From Xiphydria camelus (taxonomy: Eukaryota; Arthropoda; Insecta; Hymenoptera; Xiphydriidae), in assembly GCA_963678675.1 (NCBI GenBank), contig OY783193.1, positions 11,890,822 to 11,954,821 of the forward strand: 64,000 nt of DNA. The letters are read 5' to 3'. The notes below the pieces were generated by a model. It saw only the letters and a program-made list of their open reading frames with translations. It did not search any database and was not told the DNA's origin. Each line of letters opens with the position of its first letter. The stretch's first letter is position 1. Made by a program: the position numbers and the translations under genes. Shown here piece after piece: positions 39,293-49,789 of this stretch.

Positions 39293-40190
39293 CCGCCTCC
39301 TCCTCTTGGCGTCCCGTGAGAAAGCGGCGAGTGGCTTTAATATCGAGGAATATGTGTGTAACCTGAATTTCCAAGTTTTCTGATCCCGTGGGAGGTTTCC
39401 GAATCAAGGATGAAAAAGTCGAAGGCATAAAACTTCGAGAAAGGATGCCCTCTGCTCTTTTTACTACAACGGGGAGGCAAAGAGAGAATGGGGTATTTCT
39501 TCTTTTTAATGAAATACATATCTGTACCCCAGGATAAAAGTGTATTAAGTCCAATTATTACAAATTGGACTTAATACACTTTTATCCTGGGGTACAGATA
39601 TAGTAAGACCAACCATGTTGTCCGCGGGGATGCAGCGCAAATATGAGTCGCTAATGCGAATATACGAGACTTGCGATTCATGGAAGTGCATTGTCTCGTT
39701 GTTCCTTGCTCGTTTTATAGCGTTATAAAACGAGCCAGAATGTAATACATCCCAAGAATAGACGGAATGTTAAATTTTCTAATATTTTCCCGTGACCCGC
39801 GGCGACGCAAATGCGTTATCGTACGATAACGCTATAAAACGAGCAAAGAATAACGAGAAAATGCACATCCATGAATCGCGCAAGTCTCTCGCATATTCGC
39901 ATTAACTAGGTACTCATATTTGCGCTGTATCCCCGCGGACAACACGGTCGGTTTTACTATATTTCATTTATAAAAAAAAAGAAATACCCCATTCTTTGCC
40001 TTCCAGCTGTAGTAAAAAGAGCAGAGGGCGTCCTTTCTCGAAGTTTTATACCTTCGACCTTTTCAACCTTGATTCGGAAACCTCCCACGGGATCAGAAAA
40101 CTTGGAAGCTCAGGTTACACACATATTCCTCGGTATGTATTAAAGCCACCCACCGCTCTCTCACGGGACGCCGAGAGGAGGAGGCGGAGG
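39293..40190. repeat. Inverted segmental duplication of about 0.4 kb per arm
   Basis: The left arm (39293-39735) and right arm (about 39830-40190) are reverse complements over CCGCCTCCTCCTCTTGGCG, AAGTTTTCTGATCCCGTGGG, TCCGCGGGGATGCAGCGC and TTGCTCGTTTTATAGCGTTA. The loop (39735-39830) holds a third, inverted copy of sequence also found at 40566-40662. A hairpin is inserted in the left arm (39529-39601). The ORFs in each arm are the same sequence read twice and look non-coding. Confidence 0.85.
39529..39601. mobile_element. Perfect 73-bp hairpin inserted in the left arm
   Basis: TATCTGTACCCCAGGATAAA continues to TTAAGTCCAATT and returns as an almost perfect complement ending GGGGTACAGATA. 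The other arm of the duplication lacks it, so it inserted after the duplication (or was lost from one arm), apparently at TA. Confidence 0.85.
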
Positions 40191-40760
40191 AACGGTTGCG
40201 CGAGGGGCCGCTATCGCGAAAATCGCTCCTCGGAGCCTCGTGATGTCTCCCTCTCTCTTTCTCGGACCGGGAAAATTCATTTCCCCCTCCATCGGCATTT
40301 TCCGCTCGCGCGTGGGCCGTGCACCGGAGCCGTGCGCACTCGAGACCTTGAACTTCATCTCGCGATCCACTGACGTCACGGCGATCGACCTGAAACCTCG
40401 CGCGCCAACACACCCGCGGCCGTACCGATGTGTGCTCGCGACGTAGCTGTGTATTACGAGTACGCGCGCACCTGTGGGTACCTACTGGCCGAGTGAAACG
40501 GCGTATTTACGACCGCGGCGTTTTACGCTCCCACAAAGATTATCGCGCCGCTGGTTTTACACCCCACTGATAACGTTTTTGCGTCGCCGCGGGTCGCGGG
40601 AGTATTAGAAAATTTAACCTTCCGTCTCTATTCTTGGGATCTATTACATTCTGACTCGTCTTTTAAATATATCGTTACGCATTTCTGTTCTAAAATTTCG
40701 CGCGATAGATACCGCAGGACGTATAGGCGCCTCGGAATCCTGTAAAAAACCTGGAAAAGT
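40191..40760. other. GC-rich tract with a third copy of the duplicated segment
   Basis: 40566-40662 (GCGTCGCCGCGGGTCGCGGG then TTAGAAAATTTAACCTTCCG) matches the complement of the loop at 39735-39830. The remainder is CpG-rich and without a supported gene. Confidence 0.5.
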
Positions 40761-40940
40761 AACGTTCATTTGAACGAAAAATTTCGACTTCAAAAAACCG
40801 TGGCTACTATTGAGTTTATCGATAACTTTATTTCCGATAGTTGTCTAGTTCGAAAAAATTTCTCTGAGGATCTAGCAATCGATAAACTCGAAATTGGCCA
40901 TAATCTTTTAAAGTCGAAATGTTTCCTTCAAATGAGCGTT
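40761..40940. mobile_element. Palindromic MITE
   Basis: Arms AACGTTCATTTGAACGAAAA and TTTCCTTCAAATGAGCGTT, with ATTTCGACTT and GAGTTTATCGAT pairs inside. Non-coding. Confidence 0.75.
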
Positions 40941-41455
40941 CAGAGCTTCAGGTAGGTGTATTAAAAAGTGGGGAATGTCATTTCCATCAAAAAACTCACG
41001 CGTCATTAACATAACATAACACCATTGACGTGTATGCATAGTTAAATCAGTATACAAGAGCGACTCGTCAAGGACGCGTCCCTGAAAGCGACGCCAGTTA
41101 ATGACGCAACTCGGGAAATCACGGTCGGAAAAATTGCCTTGAATATTCAGAAACGCTGGCGTCGCGAGAGTCGCGCGACGCATACCCCGCGTTCCGCCTT
41201 TCGTTTTCCACTCCGTCGGCGCCTTTTGGCATGCACAAAAATACAGCGCGGCGCGGGTTAATGTTTTATGGACGCGTCGCGTGAATAGCTGTTAACGTGT
41301 TCTGGTGTGCAACTACCATTGAAATGTAAGTCAGGTGCCGCGGGAGTGCAACGTGGTGCGCCGCCGGCCTTCGCACTCGCGACCTTGTCAAGAATTTTTT
41401 CCGCGTTCGATCGCCGCAGTCCGAGCGAGTGCACTGTCGTCGCCCGTGCGGATAA

Positions 41456-42823
41456 GGGGGCGTTTAGACGGGTCGATTTTCGCCGCGCGACTAGGCCGCA
41501 CGGCGAAAATCGACCGTGTAAATAGCAAATCGACTGCCCAGAAGGCGACTGAAATCGAAAACGCCAACTTTGGGCTTTCCACGGGTCGATTTCCGCCGCA
41601 CGACTAGGCCCGCACGGCGAAAATCGACCGTGTAAATGGCAAATCGACTGCACACAGAAGGTGACTAAAATCGAAAACGCCAAAATTGGTAGTCTTCCAA
41701 CTTTTGGCCGTGCGACTTTTGGCTGTACAGATCGTTGGGTTGCATAAATTAAGTATGGATAAAAATAATACCATGCTCTCTTTTTGGAATGCTATAAAAG
41801 GCACCCATGCTTATAGAACCCAAGAGAACCAGATTATAGGAGAAATGATGTTCGTTCAGCGGCCCTCAAGTCTATTATTCAAGAAATGCATCTTTCCATA
41901 TCAGTAGGAGAGTTTAAATTGAAGATGAAAAATTTACGAACCACATATAACAGGGAGGCCACCAAGATAGCAAATTCTAAAAGGAGTGGTGGTACATTCA
42001 TTTTGTTTCCTATGGCTGACCGCTTTTTAACCCTTTCCTTACGGCAGCCCGCTCCGCTAAAGTGACGTCACTGAACGGGGCACCGCGCCGCGAGAAGTGT
42101 GCATTTTACACGTCGCGACGTGTCAGTAGTCTTCGGTAGTCTGACGTTCGGACTTACGTCTTTTGACGCCACTTTGTAATTGTCTTGTATGTACACTTTT
42201 TTAAGAGCTACATAACAACTATTTCATCGTATTATATGAAAAACATGAAAATGAGTATATTGTATGAATATTAAGTTATTATTAAGTTTCGCGAACGCCG
42301 ACTATAGTCGGCACCCGTACACACAGGTCGTCTCGCGGACACCGACTTAACACCCTGGCGTTTCCAGGTAATGGGGGTCGAACCATTCCTCCAAGACAAC
42401 CCGACCCCTTCTTGCGATACTAGGGATGTGCCATTATTCATCGGTTACGTAGTAAAGTCTCAAACTGATCTGTAGTCATTCTTAAACGTTTTCTAAAATA
42501 ATCTGGATCTTCTGACCTCAATTCCATCAATAAAATACCTATCCGAAGCACCCAATATTTTACGTCGAGAAATCCATCCGCGAACCCAACATTCACATTT
42601 TTTCCTTTCCTTCTTCTTCTCCTTCTTTCTTTGTTCTTTAGTCAATTCGTGAAGAATTGATTCACTATTTCGATGCCAGCACGTAAAAGATCTGTTCTGC
42701 TCAACATCTTCGAAGAAAAGACATAGTCGTTTGCGATTTCAGTCGACTGTGTAAATGGGGTAGCGATTCGGCTTACAGAGGCGACCAGCCGCACGGCGAA
42801 AATCGACCCGTGTAAATGCCCCC
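41456..42823 (+). mobile_element. PIF/Harbinger-like transposon, internally degraded
   Basis: Left end GGGGGCGTTTAGACGGGTCG, right end the complement CGACCCGTGTAAATGCCCCC, with an exact 3-bp duplication TAA at 41453-41455 and 42824-42826, typical of Harbinger insertion. The next blocks (ATTTTCGCCG) also match. The left subterminal 125 bp is tandemly duplicated (41456-41580 and 41581-41690). Only a broken MADF-like reading frame remains and no DDE transposase is visible in 1368 bp. Confidence 0.8.
41737..41998 (+). pseudogene. Frameshifted MADF (Myb/SANT-like) remnant of the Harbinger element
   Basis: The first part reads LWNxIKGTHAYRT-like sequence (FWNAIKGTHAYRTQENQ). After a frameshift near 41845 the next frame gives DVRSAALKSIIQEMHLSIS and EFKLKMKNLRTTYNREATKI. 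The latter fits the second half of a MADF domain, in which a W/F...LR..Y..E pattern ends the third helix. Harbinger elements carry such a DNA-binding protein beside the transposase. Assignment is by pattern, unsearched. Confidence 0.5.
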
Positions 42824-42826
42824 TAA

Positions 42827-43818
42827 GGAGAGCCGCGCGAGCGATCGAATTCCGGAAAATCGGTCAACCGGGGTCCGTCCACTTTTTTCGCGATTAGGAT
42901 CCGGTCGATTATTTTATTTACGAGGGGATATCAGCAATTTCACGTAAGAGAACATTATCTTTTTCCGAGAAAATCACCGATACATTCGAAAGCGATTTTT
43001 TAAAAAGAAATTGGTATCGACATTCGAAACGACGTAATATATTATGAACCTACGGTTCGGAAAATTTAGACAAATTTTCCGACGCAATAATTTATCGCGA
43101 ACAACCTCTACTCGTATACGTTACCCACGTCATCTCCAGGGTTTTCTTTCGGCGCTATTTATCGAACGGCTCGTAACAAAATATATTACCGAGGCCGAAT
43201 AGCTTTCAGAGGGAAGTAAACCTCGCAATTATCGCGTGGACGAATTTTTTTACGACACCACTCTCCCCGTAAATATCGGCCCGGGGAACGATTTTGCGCA
43301 TTTTTGACGCGCTAACGACCCGCGCCCTCTTTTCCACTTCTTCGTTTCCCGATTTTTTCCGCGTCGCACCGAAGATACGCACCAGACGTGGAGAAGCCCC
43401 TCCCCCCTCGTAAATCATGAAGGGCGCTCGGACGTCGAGTAGTGGTAGCGTTGCGAAATTTTCGGGACACCGTAAAATCGAAATTGGCCGATTTCGGGCC
43501 ATAACGGTTTCACGGCTCGTAAATCATCGGTCTTCGGGGTGGTGTTTGAGTACATCGTGGGAGGAAAGTCGAGCCTTTTCGAGAATACGATCTCAGAGGC
43601 ACAGGGTCGATCACTGAAAGGACCTCGGGATTCTACTTAACGCCCTTCAAATGTTACGTAACATTACTAATGACTTTACGAGCTTTCGGGAAGGACCGCG
43701 TGCCGACGCGGGGTCAGGAGTCCGTCCTCTTTGCGGAAGAGGAACCTCACAATGTCGTCGTGGCGGAAGAGTGTCTATAGTAAACGACACCGGAAGCTCG
43801 TTGCACCCTCCGTGGTCA
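42827..43818. other. Gene-free tract
   Basis: Mixed AT-rich and GC-rich sequence. GATATCAGCAATTTCACG at 42928 resembles the repeats in Lmx1 intron 3. No supported gene. Confidence 0.4.
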
Positions 43819-44104
43819 CACAAAGAAAGAAATAATTTTGCAGTGTTAACAAAACGAGGTTTTGCTGCCGACTTTTTGCTATCACGATACAATCTGTGGC
43901 AGCATAAGTTATGTCCAATAGTGGTAAAAATATTTGCTGGGATGGCGAATATTCTTACCGAAAAATTTCGCTACGGTTGCATTTATATTTGCTATTATTA
44001 TTGGACATATCTTTCGCTATCGCAGAAAATGTTTTTGTCATGATAGGAAACAATGTCCAGCAAAACCTAATTTTGCTAAGACTGCAAGATTATTTTTTTC
44101 CGTG
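43819..44104. mobile_element. Palindromic MITE (CACAAAGAAAGAAATAAT ends)
   Basis: Left arm CACAAAGAAAGAAATAATTT then TGCAGTGTTAACAAAA and GAGGTTTTGCTG. The right arm is the diverged complement ending TTTTTTTCCGTG. CA flanks both sides. An inner palindrome carries TATGTCCAATAGTGG and ATTATTGGACATA. Confidence 0.7.
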
Positions 44105-44409
44105 CACGTCCATGCAGTACCGCGACGCCTACACATGAGTCAAATGAACCAAACCAATTTTTAAATAATAACCACATGAGCAACATCCGTCCAATTTAGA
44201 CCGATATATCATAGAATATTCTTCGAACATTGTAGAATATCTAATCACTCTATTTATACGTAAGAAATACAATGATGACACGTTCAATAACGACCGTAAA
44301 TATGTTAATGCGTGAAAAATGAGCTGTTTCACTATAATAGTGTCATAACTTCTTTATTTGTAGAGTCTTCTTAAAGTCAACAAATGATTCTCATAAAGCC
44401 TATGCGCGA
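44105..44409. other. Gene-free AT-rich tract
   Basis: No coding, RNA or repeat signal recognized up to the start of the GCGCGATGCGTGATT repeats. Confidence 0.35.
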
Positions 44410-44742
44410 CTACAGACTATGCGCGACGACAGACTATGCGCGACGCGTGATGCGCGATGCGCGATGCGTGATTTCGTGCATAGTGTGTAGGGACTTATTC
44501 GTTAAAAATCGATTCGTAAACAACATGATTCGTGTGGTTCGCAGTGATTCGCAGTGATTCGCAGTGATTCGTTCTTGGCCAACTCGCTACAGACTATGCG
44601 CGATGCATGATGCGCGATGCGCGATGCGTGATTCTCGGCAGTTCGTGAATAGTGTGTAGGGACTTGTTCGTTCAAAATCGATTCGTAAACAGCATGGTTC
44701 GTGTGGTTCGCAGTGATGCGCAGTGATTCGCTCTTGGAGGCG
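44410..44742. repeat. Two tandem units with CTACAGACTATGCGCG ends
   Basis: Two units of about 177 and 156 bp start CTACAGACTATGCGCGA at 44410 and 44587. Each contains short GCGCGATGCGTGATT subrepeats, GTGTGTAGGGACTT, AAAATCGATTCGTAAACA and reiterated GATTCGCAGT. The same CTACAGACTATGCGCGATGC sequence occurs inverted at 56311-56440, so this may be one end of a larger element. Confidence 0.65.
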
Positions 44743-45635
44743 GTAAGTGGACGAATATCAAAGGCTGCGCATCAACCGCTGTTTCGCCGAAGTATGGGCT
44801 GTGTTCATAGTTAATTTGTCCACTCTTTGTGCGCGCTATTTTGTTTTTGCAGGAATTTTCCATTGGTTGAGCGGCTGTAGGTAACCCTCCGCAGGTCACC
44901 TTCGGGTGGCAGAGTCCGAGGCTCGTTTATGTTTCTGTTTTGAAAGTGACGGCTTTGACTTTCGAGAAAACATCGCAATAAAATAATTCGCCGACGATTT
45001 GTCGCAGGCCGGCCGATCGGCGCCGTGGGAACATAATGCTCGCGGTAGACTTATCGAAGATTCACGAAACACATTGTATTGTTATTTTTGCCTGTCCGGA
45101 AGAGATAATTTCATGGCTCTTTCTCAAAAGTACAGAGAAAGGGGAAACACGTTCTTACTGGGTTTTTTTCCGAACATGTGATATAACCAAACAGTCGATG
45201 TATCAACCCGTGCCCTTCGGTGCGCATCCTGAATGCCTCCACCGATGTCTTTTTTTTTTTATTACGGAGCGGACTCCTACGAAGCTGTAAATCTCACTTC
45301 CGCTTATCCTTGACGCAGAGTATTTTCACTAAATTGCGACGATTCTTCCATGTGCAATTATTGACGGAACCCAACAACACTTTCGTGCGTTGAAATGGAT
45401 GTAAAAAAATGGAAGCGATATTGTGATTAATTACGATGAGAATGAAGCAATGGAAATAGAATTTGAAGATTATTAAGGAGGTTCGACTATCAGACAAAAA
45501 CCAACTTACAGCCCTAATTTTTTTATATGATATACACGAATACTTTACACAACTAATACGAAAATTTTAGCAATATAGACCGTCTAGTTTCTTCGTTATT
45601 TTATTCTAAAGTTGACCACTTTTAACATATCGCCT
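44743..45635. other. Tract between the repeats and element A
   Basis: A plus-strand ORF at 45036-45290 (MLAVDLSKIHETHCIVIF...) is the only one that looks at all protein-like. It matches no family I recognize and is shadowed by another frame. The rest shows no gene. Confidence 0.3.
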
Positions 45636-46302
45636 CCCAGGTAGAAATCTGTCCAGGTTGTGCAAGGTTCAACCTTGTTACAAGGTACGTTTTGCAAGGT
45701 TACGCTGCAAGGTTAAAACAGGGTTGCTGCAAGCCTGTCTGTTCCTTGCATAGCCGAAACTGACCACTGCCCTGTACCGTTAGCCTGTTTCAAGCTTGCA
45801 ATAACAGGGAGATACCAGGTTCGCGCGAAAGGTGAAAACAAGGCGAAAACAAGGCGAAAACAAGGTTATGCCGGCAGCTTAGCGAATCAGTGCCGCCTCT
45901 AGATGTTGAGACGTCTTCATGCTTAGCGCCCTTTTTTAGTTTCGGCGCCCCATGGCTAGTGCGTGGCACGAAATGGCCCCTCGTTAGACACGGCCCTGCT
46001 CTTAGCGAATAGATGGCATAAAAATCCGCAGCGTGGCGTGCGCATCGCCTCAGCTGTCAAAAGTATGTTTGGTTCCCGCGTTATTTTTAGGTTACGAAGC
46101 CGTCAGCATTTAACGATATAATGTGCATTATTAATTAGTCAGAACATTGGAACGAGCAGGAAATAAGGATTATCCAGCTTCCTGCATAGAAGGGTAAGTA
46201 TTAATAGCTAATTTAATAAAATTATTTGCAGGAGGCAGATAGATGAAATTTTCTTTATTATCTCTTATGCTCATCTTTCACAGAGTTGCAGATCCAGCCA
46301 GG

Positions 46303-46873
46303 ATGAAAAAATTGCCTGGAGGAGGTTCAGGAAGGCCAGATATTCCATCGACTCGGAGGCAAAGTAACAGAAAGGAGACCGGAGGCATTGGTCAGCGCAG
46401 CAGCTCGACTATCAAGTAAGTAACGTTCCTGAAATTAGCAGTAGGTAGCGAAAAAGCAATTAATATTTTATAAAGAGTATCTGATGCAGAGCAATCCAGT
46501 CATTGAAAATTTGGCGCAAACGATTTGAACAGCACCAGAATATAGATAACAGAAAAACGCGATATGTAAAAGAGAATAGAAGAGGAACAATATCGCGTAG
46601 AGCGTTATTATATAGATAGTACATTTCAATTCATGATTTTCAGAAACACTTTTGTCGCATCACCGAGACCTCACCGAGAAAGAGGCGAAAGCAGCAGTGG
46701 GTGTGGCCTTAACTGCATCGAAGTGTTGGGATGGCCACCGTTCTAAAGGAACTACAACCGGGGATGAAGTGCTATCATTACCAAGCACATCTCAAGGTAG
46801 AGGTGACGAACTCAACCTATCCACAATAAATTTAGGTAGAGACTTTATATTAGATTCTTCGGATTCAGAGTGA
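46303..46873 (+). CDS. Possible small spliced ORF carried by element A
   Basis: An open segment from ATG at 46303 (MKKLPGGGSGRPDIPSTRRQ) ends at a GTAAGT donor at 46416. A second segment follows an AG at 46488-46489 (AIQSLKIWRKRFEQHQN..., basic, stop at 46617-46619). A third, after an AG at 46642-46643, reads LTEKEAKAAVGVALTASKCW and ends RDFILDSSDSE with TGA at 46871-46873. How these join is uncertain, because the second segment meets a stop before the third and direct joining of first to third changes frame. Both the sequence and the splice sites are kept in element B. No family recognized; it may be the remains of an element-encoded accessory protein. Confidence 0.3.
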
Positions 46874-46989
46874 GACTTGTTAACGCCACCCAAGTAGCAA
46901 AATGTATAAAATTTTAGTCCGCGCTACTATACCTTTCTTGTCTAAAACCTCATAGATTCTTAGGATAACATTACTTCTGTTGCCTGTAG

Positions 46990-47960
46990 TTTAATATTAA
47001 TTTAACTTAACTTTTATTAGGTAATAATCAGGCCAAAAGCAACAAAAATCACAACACGTCTGACGCTTCGATTCCTCTCCGAACCCTCTCCGGAGACACA
47101 ATGAAGGATTCATTCGAAAAAGAACCGAAACGTCAGACGTGCAGTGATTTTTGTTGCTTTTGGCCTGATTATTACCTAATAAAAGTTAAGTTAAATTAAC
47201 CTCATAGATTATTAGATAATCGAAATTGAATACCTATACCTTTCTTGTGTACAGCGAAATATAATGTACGAAAAAGTATTCTACCAACTCTTAGTCTAAA
47301 ATCTCATAGATTCTTAAGATAATATTACTTCTGTCGCCTGTAGTTTAATATTAATTTAACTTAACTTTTATTAGGTAATAATCAGGCCAAAAAACAACAA
47401 AAATCACTGCACGTCTGACGCTTCGATTCCTCTCCGAACCCTCTCCGGAGACACAATGAAGGATTCATTCGAAAAAGAACCGAAACGTCAGACGTGCAGT
47501 GATTTTTGTTGTTTTTTGGCCTGATTATTACCTAATAAAAGTTAAGTTAAATTAATATTAAACTACAGGCGACAGAAGTAATATTATCTTAAGAATCTAT
47601 GAGATTTTAGACTAAATTGTTAGAATACTTTTCCGTACATTATATTTCGCTGTACAAGAGAGGTATAGGTATTCAATTTCGATTGTTTAATAATATATAA
47701 GGTTAATTTAACTTAACTTTTATTGGGTAACAATCAGGCCAAAAAAGCAACAAAAATCACTACACGCCTGACGCTTCGATTCCTCTCCGAACCCTCTTCG
47801 GAGACGAAATGAAGGATTCGTTCGAAGAGGAACCCAAACGTCAGACGAGCAGTGATTTTTGTTGTTTTTTGGCCTGATTATTACCTAATAAAAGTTAAGT
47901 TAAATTAATCTCATATATTATTAAACAATCGAAATTGAATAAGTCACCCGTCAAATTGAC
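46990..47960. repeat. Palindromic module array of element A (three hairpins)
   Basis: Each hairpin has stems such as AACTTTTATTAGGTAATAAT and CAAAAATCACTGCACGTCTG with their complements, around a loop containing TTCGGAGAGG-like sequence. The spacers between hairpins (CGAAATTGAATACCTATACC, TTACTTCTGTCGCCTGTAG) are themselves reverse complements of each other, so the array is built of alternating inverted half-units of about 355 bp. Confidence 0.85.
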
Positions 47961-48329
47961 GGGGTTCCGTAAACCTAGTGATAGTAAAGTAGGAATAATA
48001 AAATTGTACTCGTCTTAGTATTATACATTATTTTTCTAAATTTGTAATGCTATCGCTATGTATTGTAACCCAATTTTAATTATCAATAAAATATAAAAAT
48101 TTAATTCTAACCTCAAATGTTCTTCATTACCGACTCATTACCGACAACGCAACCTTGTCCCAAGCGCCATAGTCTACCTTGAAACAAGCTTGCATAGCAT
48201 ACTGTCACAACATTGAAACGCGTAACGGATTTGCCTTGCATCAGCCTTGTTTTGCAACCTTGCCGCAAGGTTCTACCTTGCCGGCCAACCTTGTAACAAG
48301 CTTATTTCGGGGTACGATTTCTACCTGGG

Positions 48330-49363
48330 CTTATGGGAGACGATTGTACTAAGGTATATTATCACTGACTTTAACACACACTCCGCCAACTTTAGAATTT
48401 GAAAGACTAGTAATTTGACAGATGAAATATTAAGGATTATGTAAAAAATAAGTAAATTAGATTTTACCGTATGGTTGCAACGTAATATTATCATGAAATT
48501 CGTTTTTACTTCGCACACCATTAGTACGCCATATTAACGGTGAGAGACTTGGCAACACGGCAGCGAAACAGTTGTAAAGCTGAAAGACCGAACCTTACCT
48601 GGCGTCTATTCAAACTGAGCGCGAAATTTGAAAAATTCGGAACGATAAAAAAATATTATCCCTAAAATCTTTATCCAAGTTGTCCAACTCTTTTTCCAAC
48701 TCTTTTTCTTTTTTGACAAAATTTGACTTTATACCGGCTTTGCTGCATGCTCGCGTCATCCACCATAGCTGGCCACTGTAGTTCACGCGTCACTGTAGCC
48801 AATTTAAAATATCGCGGAGTACAACGTTGCCAAGAATACAATGAAAATTGCAACGCACAATAAAAAATGTTTAAACTATAATCATATATCCATGATACTG
48901 AATTATCAATCGAATAACTGTTTTATGTCTTCAGCATTCTCTATGAGTTGTTTTTATAGGTTTTTATAGATTATTTGTAATTTTTTACTCTTCTTTAAAA
49001 TGTTGGACAAGAAGCCTTTGACGACGATTCCGTAGTCATTGACGCTCTAATAGTCCGCCATAAATTTTCCAATATTTTATTTACTAATGATTTTCGGCAT
49101 GAACAATGCATAAAATGGGTTCATAATTCATTAATTTATTATTCCATAACGTTTCAGATCGCTGTGAAAACATTTTTTTCAAACACATTTTTGACTCCAA
49201 AGAAACAGTCGATCCTCCTTAATATGTATTTCAATCATAGTATTATGTTTTTCACTTTTTCATACATAATGTACAAACATAATTAGCATTGTATTCGTGT
49301 GTAGATAATTTTAGAATTGGTAACTTTGAAACAATATGCAAGCAGAATTGCTACGAACTACAA
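48330..49363. other. Spacer between elements A and B
   Basis: 1034 bp of AT-rich sequence with no supported gene. Its last 20 bp (GAATTGCTACGAACTACAA) belong to the same repeat as the sequence right of element B. Confidence 0.45.
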
Positions 49364-49789
49364 CCCAGGTAGAAATCGTACCCCGAAATAAGCTTGTTAC
49401 AAGGTTGGCCGGCAAGGTAGAACCTTGCGGCAAGGTTGCAAAACAAGGCTGATGCAAGGCAAATCCGTTACGCGTTTCAATGTTGTGACAGTATGCTATG
49501 CAAGCTTGTTTCAAGGTAGACTATGGCGCTTGGGACAAGGTTGCGTTGTCGGTAATGAGTCGGTAATGAAGAACATTTGAGGTTAGAATTAAATTTTTAT
49601 ATTTTATTGATAATTAAAATTGGGTTACAATACATAGCGATAGCATTACAAATTTAGAAAAATAATGTATAATACTAAGACGAGTACAATTTTATTATTC
49701 CTACTTTACTATCACTAGGTTTACGGAACCCCGTCAATTTGACGGGTGACTTATTCAATTTCGATTGTTTAATAATATATGAGATTAAT

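Larger units (their letters stand above)
45636..48329 (+). mobile_element. TIR element A (CCCAGGTAGAAATC ends), 2694 bp
   Basis: The element begins CCCAGGTAGAAATC and ends GATTTCTACCTGGG; the flanks show a 2-bp duplication CT (45634-45635 and 48330-48331). Both ends hold many CAAGGTT/AACCTTG words within about 200 bp, a likely transposase-binding subterminal region. Inside are a small exon-like ORF near the left (46303-46873), three hairpin modules (about 46990-47200, 47350-47555, 47703-47910), and an AT-rich right part. No transposase motif is seen. Class II with a 2-bp target duplication is sure; the superfamily is not (CACTA-like and ISL2EU-like elements also use short duplications). Confidence 0.85.

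Noticed and set aside
42365..42410. tRNA-like T-arm (AATGG TTCGACC CCATT on the minus strand)
   Set aside because: The T stem pairs, but there is no A-box, anticodon arm or acceptor stem that closes, so it is not a tRNA gene.
44410..44742. CRISPR-like regular repeats
   Set aside because: The GCGCGATGCGTGATT subrepeats have no unique spacers of constant length and the DNA is eukaryotic; this is a tandem repeat.
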